36,045 bases of DNA from contig JAUYPJ010000146.1 in assembly GCA_030697665.1 (NCBI GenBank), positions 1 through 36,045 of the forward strand, written 5' to 3'. The notes beneath the pieces were generated by a model. It saw only the letters and a program-made list of their open reading frames with translations, ran no database searches and was not told the DNA's origin. Origin of the DNA: Candidatus Omnitrophota bacterium (GTDB taxonomy: Bacteria > Omnitrophota > Gorgyraeia > Aquiviventales > Aquiviventaceae). This document shows positions 15,889 to 24,144 of the stretch, in pieces. A program made the translations under genes and the position numbers. Position 1 is the first letter of the stretch; each line of letters begins with the position of its first letter.

Positions 15889-16812
15889 TCACGTGCCCAA
15901 GATCTGAAACAGCGCTAACGCCAGGCGGGGATCCTGGGTGATGCCCAGGATCATGGAATGGCGGGCGAGCCGGAAGCGCCCGCCCGGATAGTTGTGCGCG
16001 TCCTTGATGCGCCGACGGGCATTGGGCACAACCGGATCGTTGCGGCTGCCCATCGTGTACACACCACCTGGCACGCGCTGGAGGAGCCGACGCTGGCGAT
16101 GGGGTTGCGTGATGAGGTCGATGAAGACCGAATCGGATTTCGGCGCCATCGCTTCTGCCTGCTTGCGGATGCCCTCCGACCAGGCCGGCCGAAACCACTC
16201 ATCAATCTGGGTGCGTTTGACCAGGCGAGCGGCGGGCGAGCCGCGAAACGGCGTTGCCACCGTGATGAGCCGATGGACGCCATCCAGCGGCGCCGTCTCG
16301 ATGAACTTCTGCACCGCCGGTTCTGAATCCTGCGTCCGATCCAGCGTGACCGCGGCAATGAGATCCAGCCCGCCCATGCTATGCCCCACCACGTCGTATT
16401 CGGTCTCGCCTGTGGCGCGGATGCGGGCTTTCAGCAGCTCGGCAAACTGGAAGAAGTTCTCGTAGTAGTAGGTTGGATCAGCCTCCCAGGTCACGGCTTT
16501 GATCTTGCCCTTGCGTGGACCGGTCTGATAGCGCTCGATGACCAAGTTCGCTTCGTCCTTGACCAGCTTCACGAAGCGCGCCGCGCTTCGATCGACCGGA
16601 ACCACGATGGTCTGCACCCAATCCTGGATGGTGTACTCCCACCCGGGCAGACGATCGGCTCCGCCTTCGACGTAGGGGTCGGTCCAGCACAGGCATCCCT
16701 GATCGGTCCACCCTGGCACAAAGAACACCGGTCGTCTCAGTCGAAGAGGAGCCAGGCGCCGCAGGGCTTCGCGAGCGGCGGTCTTTTCAAGGCTGACTTC
16801 CGAGGGAGCCAT
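15889..16812 (-). CDS. alpha/beta hydrolase (lipase/esterase-like)
   Basis: 307 residues from ATG 16812 (GGAGG 5 nt upstream). Oxyanion strand 'FFVPGWTD' (30-37), nucleophile elbow 'GHSMGG' with Ser145, a later 'SRNDPVVP' (acid) and 'ARHSMIL' (His) complete a plausible Ser-Asp-His triad. There is no signal peptide, so it acts in the cytoplasm or is membrane-associated. The substrate is unknown. It sits 45 bp from the lipoprotein gene and 58 bp from the SLATT-like gene. Confidence 0.85.
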   Translation of the reverse strand: MAPSEVSLEKTAAREALRRLAPLRLRRPVFFVPGWTDQGCLCWTDPYVEGGADRLPGWEYTIQDWVQTIVVPVDRSAARFVKLVKDEANLVIERYQTGPRKGKIKAVTWEADPTYYYENFFQFAELLKARIRATGETEYDVVGHSMGGLDLIAAVTLDRTQDSEPAVQKFIETAPLDGVHRLITVATPFRGSPAARLVKRTQIDEWFRPAWSEGIRKQAEAMAPKSDSVFIDLITQPHRQRRLLQRVPGGVYTMGSRNDPVVPNARRRIKDAHNYPGGRFRLARHSMILGITQDPRLALALFQILGT

Positions 16813-16870
16813 GGGCACCTCCGGAGATGTGTTGGACCAATCCTCTCACGCGAACGGCTCGCCATTTGCG

Positions 16871-17350
16871 CTACTTGGTCTCGCGGATCTTCTTCAGCAA
16901 ATCCTCCACGCCAATGAGCTGCTCCAACTTGCGCCCCTCGGTCGCCAAGAGAATGTCGAGTTGCTCTTGGTGCTTCTCATACTGGCCGCGCGCCTTGTAC
17001 CTGGCGATGGCCAGCAGATCCGTGGCCCGCGAATAGAGCTGCCACTTGCCTTTCGGATCCACGATAAAGTCCAGCGCCACCGCCAACGCAATGAGCACCG
17101 AAAAGGTCGTGGCGAGTGTGGGATGATGGCTGACGACGAACGGCAACAGCACCGATGGCATCCCCGCCACCAATCGCGTCGCATAGTAGAAGCGTCGATG
17201 CCACCGAGAGGCCTTGAGATACTCCTGGTGTTTCTGCTCAATCAAGTCCTCGGGGGGAGGGAACTGGCCACCGCCGCCGCCAGCATGTCCAGGCTTGCCA
17301 GACGAGCTTCCTCCCGGCATGTCGAGCGGTCGAACCCCTCCGTTGCTCAT
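16871..17350 (-). CDS. SLATT-like two-helix membrane protein
   Basis: 159 residues from ATG 17350, preceded by AAGGAGGAG; the open frame extends further but lacks support. A Gly/Pro-rich lead (1-35) precedes 'EYLKASRWHRRFYYATRL', two hydrophobic helices (about 62-78 and 82-100) and a cytoplasmic helical tail. This is the layout of the SLATT family, predicted pore-forming effectors paired with nucleotide-sensing proteins in bacterial immunity. No SMODS or SLOG partner is seen next to it; the neighbours are a hydrolase and IetAS. Family call is tentative. Confidence 0.5.
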   Translation of the reverse strand: MSNGGVRPLDMPGGSSSGKPGHAGGGGGQFPPPEDLIEQKHQEYLKASRWHRRFYYATRLVAGMPSVLLPFVVSHHPTLATTFSVLIALAVALDFIVDPKGKWQLYSRATDLLAIARYKARGQYEKHQEQLDILLATEGRKLEQLIGVEDLLKKIRETK

Positions 17351-17393
17351 CGCTCCTCCTTCGTTGAGAAAGGCGGCCGGCTCCAACCACAGT

Positions 17394-17462
17394 GGCCAGG
17401 CCCACCAGATGGAAAACGCTGGCACGAACTCTGCGAAAGTCCTCTGTGTGGCTGTTCCGCTG
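17394..17462 (+). repeat. 69-bp imperfect direct repeat, copy 2
   Basis: Second copy of 15281-15349, ending 43 bp upstream of the SLATT-like start. With copy 1 it brackets a three-gene group. The rest of the 17351-17621 interval shows no gene I would trust. Confidence 0.8.
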
Positions 17463-17621
17463 GTGCTTTAGTCAGGATCAAACAGCCTAAGAGCAAAAGT
17501 TGACGCGACCGCGTCGTCCTCTACAACGAGTCTCTGTTCTGGCAGCTCGTCAGACGGACCCTTGCATCCCGTACGTGATTTCTTCGAATTGAGTAAACCG
17601 TGTACGTCAATTCCCGCACTT

Positions 17622-20228
17622 TCATCCACGAGGTGCAATATCGATTTGAGTCGGTTGAATACGAACACGCACTTCATTGTAGATGTCGATACCGATTTCT
17701 TCCGCAATCTCGAGTGTTATGGCGATTGCGTATGGCACAGCTTCCTCGAGAGTTCCAGCGTCTGAACGGCAGCTGACGAGGATCTCAATGTTGTCGCCAT
17801 CAACGAAGGCAGATGCACGGTCACCCTCCAAAATTTCATGCTGTACCGTTCCACGCTGGACAGCTTGCCAGTTCGCCTCCTGACGATCTACCTGTAGAGG
17901 AGTAGACGGTGAGTTAAACCATAGAGCGGCACGACGCCAAGCCTGATGCGTCGGATTCACAGGTGTAAACCATGCCAGGGTAACGATAAGTCGTTTTCTT
18001 CCACGCTTTCCACTCAGCGATGGTGGTAAAGGTAACCGATGAATGTGCGCTTGGTCGACTTGAAGCTGTCCACCGCCAAGTGCCGTGACCTGGAACTGCG
18101 TACATCCCATCACTCGCGTCGTAGCCACAGTTCCATATCCAAGGAGGCGCGTCACGTACTCCTTAAATTGGCGGCTATTCTGCGGTGTCCGAAGAATCTG
18201 CTCCAGAATGTCACCGGCATTGCCCCAACTCGCCGCATGAACAAGTAGTGCTTTAAGCCATAAGGCACGAGGAACATTGTCAATAAGAGTCCCCCCTTGC
18301 TCGCTTCTCAGGTCATCAAGGACGTTATAGAGCTGAGAGGAGGCCCGACTTGCCAAAGCGGTGGCGTTGCTCGTACCGCGTGTATAGAGAAGCGAGTCCG
18401 CCTCGCCCGGCGTTGTGCCTGGAGAAGCGGCACGATGCCCAGGCGGAAGACTTAGTGTGTAAATATCAAGCAACGCATTGCTCGTAACACGCCCATTTTC
18501 CAGAAGTACAACACGACCACCTGGCAACAGAACGTCAGGCTTGATGGCACGCCTGTAACCCATTCCCTGTGCGTTGACTATGCTTGGCAGTCCTTCATCA
18601 ATAAATGGCTGGATTGCGCGGGGTACCGGCGTGGCTGAAGATGAATCGTGGTGAACCGCTCCAACTGTGAGTACATTGACGGCCTCTGCAGGTGACAAAA
18701 GTCGACGGTGGCGGGCATCTGCTGCCACTGCCCGTATAACACGGTCCTGGATATCCTGTGGTGACAACCCCGTAAGCTGTCCATGTGGCACGTTCAGTTC
18801 GATCCCGCGCTGGTGATTGCCAGCACTCACTATGAAGAGCACGCGATACTTCCAGGAGAGCCAATCCAAAAGACGTGCCAAAGGGCTCAGCGCGCCCTCG
18901 AAAAGCCGATCACGGATGCCGATGGATAAATTGATTACGCAGATCTGTGGGGCAACGGCTGGTTCAGCATCTTCGCCTTCAAATAGTCGTCTGACAGCAC
19001 GGTATACTAAATCTATCAGCAACTTGTCCTCCGGTGCGGTTTCCTGACGAGGTTGTCGCCAGGCGTGATGATCAGGCCGAAGAATCGGTCGCACATATAG
19101 GCGACGGTTCAACGGTGCTTCGCCCGCATCCAAATCACCATGGAGGATAAGCGAAGCCATCGTAGTTCCGTGTTGGCGCTCTACTGCCGGATACTGCTGT
19201 TCATAACCATCAGGGTCATCAACGGTCAACCGGCCAGCGAGACGACGGTGGTTCTGTAGTGGAAGACCATCCAAAAGAGCAACAACTGGATCGCCAAGTT
19301 GATCAGGAGGAGTCGGCACCGTACCTGTATCCGAGAAGCGGGTATCGTCCCTGACTATACCGGACATCTGTCCTGTTGCTCGAAAAAACTGGATCTGTTC
19401 ACACTGAACCAACGCAGTATCTCGTCCCGCCTGATCAAGAACTTGCCGCACAGCGGCCACCGGCAGACGCACCAACAGTGCGTGATACGAAATTTCTTCG
19501 ATGGTTGCCTCATGAAGAACTTGTCCTTGAAGGGCAGATACCAGGTTGGCCACACGCCCCCTTGCAGCTTGACGGCGCTGGGCACTGCCGCGAAACCAGA
19601 GCTCTAGCTCACAGGGAATCACCTCTTCGTTATGAGATACCCTTTCTTGCCAGTCTGCGAGTACACCCGTTTCCTCCAAACGGTCTCGAACTCCCCAAGG
19701 CCGCACATCTCGCAATTTGAAGAATAAGTCGGTCCACTTACTGAAACCATAGGGCAGCGCCTGTCCCTGTTTCCATGATTCCCATAGTGAGAGCATCTGT
19801 CGGAGTGCCTGCTGATTTGTGAAGACCAGGAACACACGTCCGCGAAGCGCCTTGTCGAGGCGTGCGGTCCCATCAGGAGCTGCAACGAAAAAATCGTCAT
19901 CCGGAGGGATGTCTTCTTCTTCGATCTCACCAAGCCACTCCAAACCAGGAATGCCTCTCACCGCAACAATGAGGTTGTCAACGGCCCCCACCGTCTCGAG
20001 CACAATGACTTCTTCTGGTAACAGTCCAGCTGCTTCAGTACGAAGCCGTGCACTCCGAGCATCAAACGCCCGCTGAAGCGATGTGAACAATGGGGTGAGG
20101 CGTTGTGTCTGTCTATCTCGTGATGGTAGATGAGGAGGCGCCCCACCGCCAGTTTTCTTGGAACGAGAAGCCGGCTGACCTGGCGTGGGAAGGATAAGTA
20201 GCGGCCGCTCAGGCATTGAGGTTTTCAT
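17622..20228 (-). CDS. ietS: IetS-like subtilisin-family serine protease
   Basis: 868 residues. S8 catalytic residues in order: Asp320 ('VALLDGLP'), His353 ('RQHGTTMASL'), oxyanion Asn471 ('VSAGNHQRG'), Ser620 ('TRGTSNATA'). A 300-residue N-terminal region without recognised motif and a C-terminal beta region flank it; there is no signal peptide, so it acts in the cytoplasm. The gene overlaps the AAA ATPase by 20 bp. This pairing is the IetAS arrangement: known from Agrobacterium Ti plasmids as a stability/toxin-antitoxin-like module and reported as an antiphage system. ATG 20228 or ATG 20216 may be the start. Confidence 0.85.
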   Translation of the reverse strand: MKTSMPERPLLILPTPGQPASRSKKTGGGAPPHLPSRDRQTQRLTPLFTSLQRAFDARSARLRTEAAGLLPEEVIVLETVGAVDNLIVAVRGIPGLEWLGEIEEEDIPPDDDFFVAAPDGTARLDKALRGRVFLVFTNQQALRQMLSLWESWKQGQALPYGFSKWTDLFFKLRDVRPWGVRDRLEETGVLADWQERVSHNEEVIPCELELWFRGSAQRRQAARGRVANLVSALQGQVLHEATIEEISYHALLVRLPVAAVRQVLDQAGRDTALVQCEQIQFFRATGQMSGIVRDDTRFSDTGTVPTPPDQLGDPVVALLDGLPLQNHRRLAGRLTVDDPDGYEQQYPAVERQHGTTMASLILHGDLDAGEAPLNRRLYVRPILRPDHHAWRQPRQETAPEDKLLIDLVYRAVRRLFEGEDAEPAVAPQICVINLSIGIRDRLFEGALSPLARLLDWLSWKYRVLFIVSAGNHQRGIELNVPHGQLTGLSPQDIQDRVIRAVAADARHRRLLSPAEAVNVLTVGAVHHDSSSATPVPRAIQPFIDEGLPSIVNAQGMGYRRAIKPDVLLPGGRVVLLENGRVTSNALLDIYTLSLPPGHRAASPGTTPGEADSLLYTRGTSNATALASRASSQLYNVLDDLRSEQGGTLIDNVPRALWLKALLVHAASWGNAGDILEQILRTPQNSRQFKEYVTRLLGYGTVATTRVMGCTQFQVTALGGGQLQVDQAHIHRLPLPPSLSGKRGRKRLIVTLAWFTPVNPTHQAWRRAALWFNSPSTPLQVDRQEANWQAVQRGTVQHEILEGDRASAFVDGDNIEILVSCRSDAGTLEEAVPYAIAITLEIAEEIGIDIYNEVRVRIQPTQIDIAPRG

Positions 20229-21210
20229 CCTTATTCGTCCGGGGTAAGGTAAACCGTTCCCCCAACTGCGCTAGACGTTCGCTGATAATTCGCCGGATAT
20301 CACCCTCTGGAAGGGAAAGGACGTATCGTCGCTGCACGTCGAGACCAAACTGCTCAATCTCTGAAAAGCTCAAACCTTTTAGTTGTTTCCCAATTATGCT
20401 GTACGAGTCGCCGATGTTAACGCCGAGACGCTGCTCAAACCGCCTGAACCACTCCTCGACTTGAGATTGCGTGGGTGGAGGCAGCCGCAAGCGAAGCTGA
20501 AAGCGCCGCCACACTGCGCGGTCCAGTAGTTCTGGATGGTTTGTAGCCGTCACGACGACAACATAAGAGGGTAACGCGTCTACCTGCAGAAGCAGCGAAC
20601 TCACAACACGCTTGATTTCACCTGTTTCATGAATGTCGCCACGCTCCTTGCCGACAACATCGAACTCGTCGAGAAAAAGAACACAACGACGTGTCCTGAC
20701 TTGCTCAAACAGTTTTGCCAACCTAACCGCCGTTTCCCCAAGGTAACTTGCGATCACGCCCTCATATCTCACGATCAAGAACGAGACAGCCAGTTCTGTT
20801 GCTAGCGCTTCTGCCAAAGAGGTCTTTCCATTTCCAGGAGGTCCGGCAAGAAGCACCCTATGTCGTGGTTCAAGATTGTGGGAGCGGAGAAGGTCGCCCC
20901 GATTCTGCTCCTCAATAAGCTCTTTGCAGGCCGATTCTACAGAGGTTGGGAGGATGAGGTCCTGAAGACGACGACCGGATTCGATTTCATGGAACAGATC
21001 TGTGGGCTGACCATTCCTTACGCCTCCAGACAGAGAAGTACTGATCCCGCCGTCGTTCTGTGCGAGGTGGGCAGCAAGGCGGTCTGCCAATATATGATGT
21101 TGTTTGGATCGTTCTTCAGTGATGAGGGCTTCGATGGCCTTGCGAAATGATGTCTGGTCACCCTTCGCCCCTGCTCGCACAAGATTAAGCAGTAGATCTG
21201 CTCGCGCCAT
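20209..21210 (-). CDS. ietA: IetA-like AAA+ ATPase
   Basis: 333 residues. Walker A GPPGNGKT at 123-130, Walker B 'VLFLDEFD' at 177-184, sensor-like 'VVTATNHPE' and an Arg-rich 'LDRAVWRRFQLRLRL' follow, as in FtsH/spastin-type AAA domains. The first 90 residues are helical. In IetAS the ATPase is thought to restrain or direct the protease. Translation is coupled to ietS by a 20-bp overlap. A consensus -10 TATAAT lies 93 bp upstream of the start. Confidence 0.85.
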   Translation of the reverse strand: MARADLLLNLVRAGAKGDQTSFRKAIEALITEERSKQHHILADRLAAHLAQNDGGISTSLSGGVRNGQPTDLFHEIESGRRLQDLILPTSVESACKELIEEQNRGDLLRSHNLEPRHRVLLAGPPGNGKTSLAEALATELAVSFLIVRYEGVIASYLGETAVRLAKLFEQVRTRRCVLFLDEFDVVGKERGDIHETGEIKRVVSSLLLQVDALPSYVVVVTATNHPELLDRAVWRRFQLRLRLPPPTQSQVEEWFRRFEQRLGVNIGDSYSIIGKQLKGLSFSEIEQFGLDVQRRYVLSLPEGDIRRIISERLAQLGERFTLPRTNKDENLNA

Positions 21211-21230
21211 GCTTGTCCTCTCTCATGGGA

Positions 21231-21308
21231 AGGCTGGTTGATCTATAGGTATAGAGGCGGTCTATTGTGCTTGAAGCCAGCCTCTCAGTGAGCGCTGCGT
21301 CCATTATA
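21231..21308 (-). promoter_or_regulatory. ietA promoter -10 and structured leader
   Basis: Perfect -10 TATAAT on the minus strand at 21303-21308; no good -35 is visible. The predicted leader (about 85 nt) contains a 7-bp inverted repeat (21231-21237/21277-21283) around a perfect 6-2-6 palindrome TCTATA-GG-TATAGA (21242-21255), a possible operator or stem. Confidence 0.5.
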
Positions 21309-21375
21309 ATAGTCCTGCAACTTTGGAACATCCACCAATTCTGCATACCTTTGTCGGTAATGCGGAAATCAGACG

Positions 21376-21404
21376 TTCCACATGTGCCAGCCCAGATCAG
21401 CTAG
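21376..21404 (+). repeat. 29-bp imperfect direct repeat, copy A
   Basis: Matches 23421-23449 at 23 of 29 positions, with an unbroken CCCAGATCAG core. Lies in the gap between ietA and the Mrr-like gene. The remainder of the 21211-21437 gap holds the ietA promoter region. Confidence 0.55.
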
Positions 21405-21437
21405 GCGGGGTTGTTTGGGTAGTTTCCGGGGCTCTCC

Positions 21438-22208
21438 CTACTGTGGGCGTTGACTTGCCAAGACTTCTTCGAGTTCGTCAAGTATGCTGGAGGCAGATGT
21501 CACAAACATCTCGAGGTCCTGAACACGGATGACCTTCTCTCCAGACTCATCAAATCGGAGTGGAACTGGGAAGTCACCCAACTGCGCCTGCTCAATCCCC
21601 ATCTGAAGGAGGCCAATGGCGCCGATGGCTCTTATCACGGAATTGCCATCAACACCTGGCTTAGGCCGCGACGTTATGCTGTAAAGCTCCCCATCGCGGC
21701 TCCAGCTTCCGCGATCGAACAGATCGTGGGCGCCTTGCTTCAGACGCGCTGAGCGCTCAAAGATCGCCGACAATCCAAGACTGAGCAACTCGGCCTTGGC
21801 CGACTCGCGCAGGTCCTTCAGGGCGGTGAGGGTGATGTTTGTTGATGAGGTGGCCGCCAGGGCTCCCCGTTGGTGCCCCGATTCAGCGATCAAGATACCG
21901 CGGTCAGCCCCCACGTCTTCAACGATTGCTTTGAGAGCCAGGACCTTTTCCTTTGGGATGCGACGATCCCAGAGCTTGCATTCGATCACCCAGGCCTGCT
22001 GAATTCCGAACCGGGCGAACCGAACCCACACGTCAATATCGTGTCGCGCTCGCACACCCTGGACAGATGCATCGGTTTCTACGATGCAGCCGAGCTCCCG
22101 GAAGAACCGCGCTGCTTCTTCTTGATACAACTTCCAATTCTTCGTCTCCGAAGCACTGCCTGACTTGTTCATAATAGACGCTGCCGAGCGATGGCGTTTC
22201 AGTCTCAT
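21438..22208 (-). CDS. Mrr/PD-(D/E)XK-type restriction endonuclease-like protein
   Basis: 256 residues from ATG 22208; starts at 22235 or 22172 are also possible since none has a clear Shine-Dalgarno. Core of the nuclease fold: 'RRELG'-like helix, 'ARHDIDVWV' (Asp57/59), 'WVIECKLW' (Glu76, Lys78), then 'ADRGILIAESG'. That is the Mrr-like layout D...ExK. The C-terminal 130 residues may bind DNA or a partner. It starts 16 bp after a second nuclease-like gene, and the pair is bracketed by 29-bp repeats. Confidence 0.75.
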   Translation of the reverse strand: MRLKRHRSAASIMNKSGSASETKNWKLYQEEAARFFRELGCIVETDASVQGVRARHDIDVWVRFARFGIQQAWVIECKLWDRRIPKEKVLALKAIVEDVGADRGILIAESGHQRGALAATSSTNITLTALKDLRESAKAELLSLGLSAIFERSARLKQGAHDLFDRGSWSRDGELYSITSRPKPGVDGNSVIRAIGAIGLLQMGIEQAQLGDFPVPLRFDESGEKVIRVQDLEMFVTSASSILDELEEVLASQRPQ

Positions 22209-22224
22209 CGGAGCGACCGCTGGC

Positions 22225-23388
22225 TCACACTTCATGAGGGATATGGGAATAGCGTTCGAGGCCTTCCCAAATCTCACCCAATGCGCCCGAGCCCCTTGAC
22301 GGAAACTGGGGATACTGCGAAACGATGAGGACGTATTCTCCCCTCGGAGCATCACCTGCGTTGCCCGCATAGTAGTAGGAGAAGTTGGTCAAAACCAACG
22401 CATTAAAAGGTTCCGGATTGTCAGAGGAAGGCTCTCCCCATCTAACCAGCATAGCCTTAACGTCGTCTACCCAAGGTTTCTTCTCCGTTGGAATGCCGGG
22501 CGTTGGCATCACATTCAGGTCGATGAAGATCAGATACGGCATGTTGTTAGGCCGCTGAGCACACGCCTTTCTGAATAGCCGCCCTACATCTCCCTTTACC
22601 AAATCCTCTGGGTCTGATTCGCCTTTCTCGTGGATCACGCCCATCCTCCTTCGACTTTTGGCCTCGACGCCAATCTCTTCGCCTGAGTATTTGTTCTTGG
22701 CAATGAACTCGCAGTGCTTCTCACTTTTGATCTGCTCATCGAGAAAGGTGATCTCGTAGCCTGCACGGGCGATGACGGCAGCCACCGCCACTTCGTATCG
22801 CGCTCCCTGAAACTCCTTGACGTTCTTGAGCTTATGCACTAGGAAATCGGGCAGTCTGTTGATGGTCTGAAGGCAATATGCATCATAGGCAAATTGATGG
22901 AGGGCTAACACTTCCCCGCTTGGCGCAGCACTCCATCTATTTTCAGCCTCCTTGTTGTTCTCTTGCTGATGCAGCTTTTTCCACTCGCTGTAAGACTCAA
23001 CCCATCGAATCAGGATATGTCTATCAGTCTTAGGCAATGTCATTTGTTCTTTTCGCCAATCTTCTCCAAAGGTTGGCAGCAAGACACGGTAGATAATAAA
23101 CTCATGGAACGTCTCATCGAGAGGGCGGTAGTGTACTGTGTTCCAAATAGCCCTCCAACGACGCCCATCCCAGACTATGCTCGGAACGAGATGCAGGTGG
23201 GGTTCTGGTAGATTCTGCTTCTTGCGCTGTAGCGATTCAATGATGCGGGCCATCTCTTCCTGCGATGGAAGCGGTCTCGCCTTGTACAGGCAACACTTTT
23301 TGTACTTCCTCTCGCTTCCGCATGGGCAGGGGTCGTTCCTGCCGATCTTCGGTGCAAAATGTCGTGCCGTAACTTCCATTATCGCCAT
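22225..23388 (-). CDS. SEC-C motif protein with PD-(D/E)XK-like domain
   Basis: 387 residues from ATG 23388 (GGAG 7-8 nt upstream). N-terminal SEC-C zinc motif 'GRNDPCPCGSERKYKKCC' (Cys21, 23, 32, 33), then a helical part. About residues 195-250 read 'ARYEVAVAAVIARAGYEI', 'CEFIA' and 'EEIGVEAKSRR', a nuclease-fold pattern with Glu199, Glu227, Glu242 and Lys244. SEC-C motifs recur as small modules in defence and quality-control proteins. Paired with the Mrr-like gene downstream. Nuclease activity is inferred from motif spacing only. Confidence 0.7.
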   Translation of the reverse strand: MAIMEVTARHFAPKIGRNDPCPCGSERKYKKCCLYKARPLPSQEEMARIIESLQRKKQNLPEPHLHLVPSIVWDGRRWRAIWNTVHYRPLDETFHEFIIYRVLLPTFGEDWRKEQMTLPKTDRHILIRWVESYSEWKKLHQQENNKEAENRWSAAPSGEVLALHQFAYDAYCLQTINRLPDFLVHKLKNVKEFQGARYEVAVAAVIARAGYEITFLDEQIKSEKHCEFIAKNKYSGEEIGVEAKSRRRMGVIHEKGESDPEDLVKGDVGRLFRKACAQRPNNMPYLIFIDLNVMPTPGIPTEKKPWVDDVKAMLVRWGEPSSDNPEPFNALVLTNFSYYYAGNAGDAPRGEYVLIVSQYPQFPSRGSGALGEIWEGLERYSHIPHEV

Positions 23389-23420
23389 CAATTTTCTCCG
23401 TTTAGAAAACCGAGGAGGTA

Positions 23421-23449
23421 TTCCAACTGCGCCGACCCAGATCAGTTAG
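23421..23449 (+). repeat. 29-bp imperfect direct repeat, copy B
   Basis: Second copy of 21376-21404; it overlaps the stop codon of the metallopeptidase gene (23446-23448) and lies upstream of the SEC-C gene. Confidence 0.55.
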
Positions 23450-24144
23450 AGGATTGCGAACGCGGATCCTTTCAGTCGAAGTTCCTCGCTTCGTTGCTCC
23501 CAATCAGGCAACGCTCGTTCAAGAAGTCGCCGGAATCCGTCTCCATGATAAGGCTCTCGCAGGTGGACCAGCTCATGGACGATCACATAATCGATCAGAC
23601 GTTTCGGTAGTTGCAGCAAGCGCCAATTGAAGCAGAGGGTGAGAGACTTTCCACAGGAGCCCCAGCGGAAGCCGAGATCTCGGACATCGATCTTCGCCGG
23701 CGACACGCCGGTTCTTCTCACCAATGACGCCGTTCGTTCGGTCAACCACATTCGGCCGTGTTGAATGTACCAGTTGCGGAAATGTTTCGCGGCGTTGCTC
23801 ATGGCGTCTCTCTGTAGCCAGAACCGGTTGCCATCGAAGCTGAGCGATTCTGGTTGTTGCTTCGACACCTTCAGACGGTAGCCTCGCCCGAGATAAAAGA
23901 AGTTTTCGCCAGTCGTGAACTCCGGGATGTAGCCCCCTTCTCCCATCTGTTCTTTGCGAGCCAACCGCCGGTGCACCCACAGGAGTTTCGATTGCGCCCA
24001 CTTCGCGACCTTCTGCGCATCAGCATCGACAGGGCAGTTAAGAATCAACTCCGCGCCACGACCGACCATCAGCCCCAGCGTTCTTCGGCGGAGGCTGTGT
24101 CGGACGTGAAAGGTGAGACCGCCAATTTCCAGAGTATCGTTCAT
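23446..24144 (-). CDS. YgjP-like zinc metallopeptidase (DUF45/M48)
   Basis: 232 residues. HELVH zinc motif (His190, Glu191, His194) followed by His200 in 'PYHGDGF', and 'LGFRWGSCGKSLTLCFNWRL', the hallmarks of the YgjP/DUF45 family. No signal peptide. It starts on a 4-bp overlap with hsdR (24141-24144). DUF45 genes are frequent companions of type I restriction operons; their role there is unknown and could be processing or turnover of HsdR. Confidence 0.9.
   Translation of the reverse strand: MNDTLEIGGLTFHVRHSLRRRTLGLMVGRGAELILNCPVDADAQKVAKWAQSKLLWVHRRLARKEQMGEGGYIPEFTTGENFFYLGRGYRLKVSKQQPESLSFDGNRFWLQRDAMSNAAKHFRNWYIQHGRMWLTERTASLVRRTGVSPAKIDVRDLGFRWGSCGKSLTLCFNWRLLQLPKRLIDYVIVHELVHLREPYHGDGFRRLLERALPDWEQRSEELRLKGSAFAIL

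Noticed and set aside
15281-17462. Integron attC sites as explanation of the 69-bp repeats
   Set aside because: I could not find paired core sites (RYYYAAC and GTTRRRY) or the expected stem symmetry.
17468-17707. 79-codon frame overlapping the 3' end of ietS
   Set aside because: No ribosome binding site, no motif, and most likely a shadow plus read-through of the intergenic gap.
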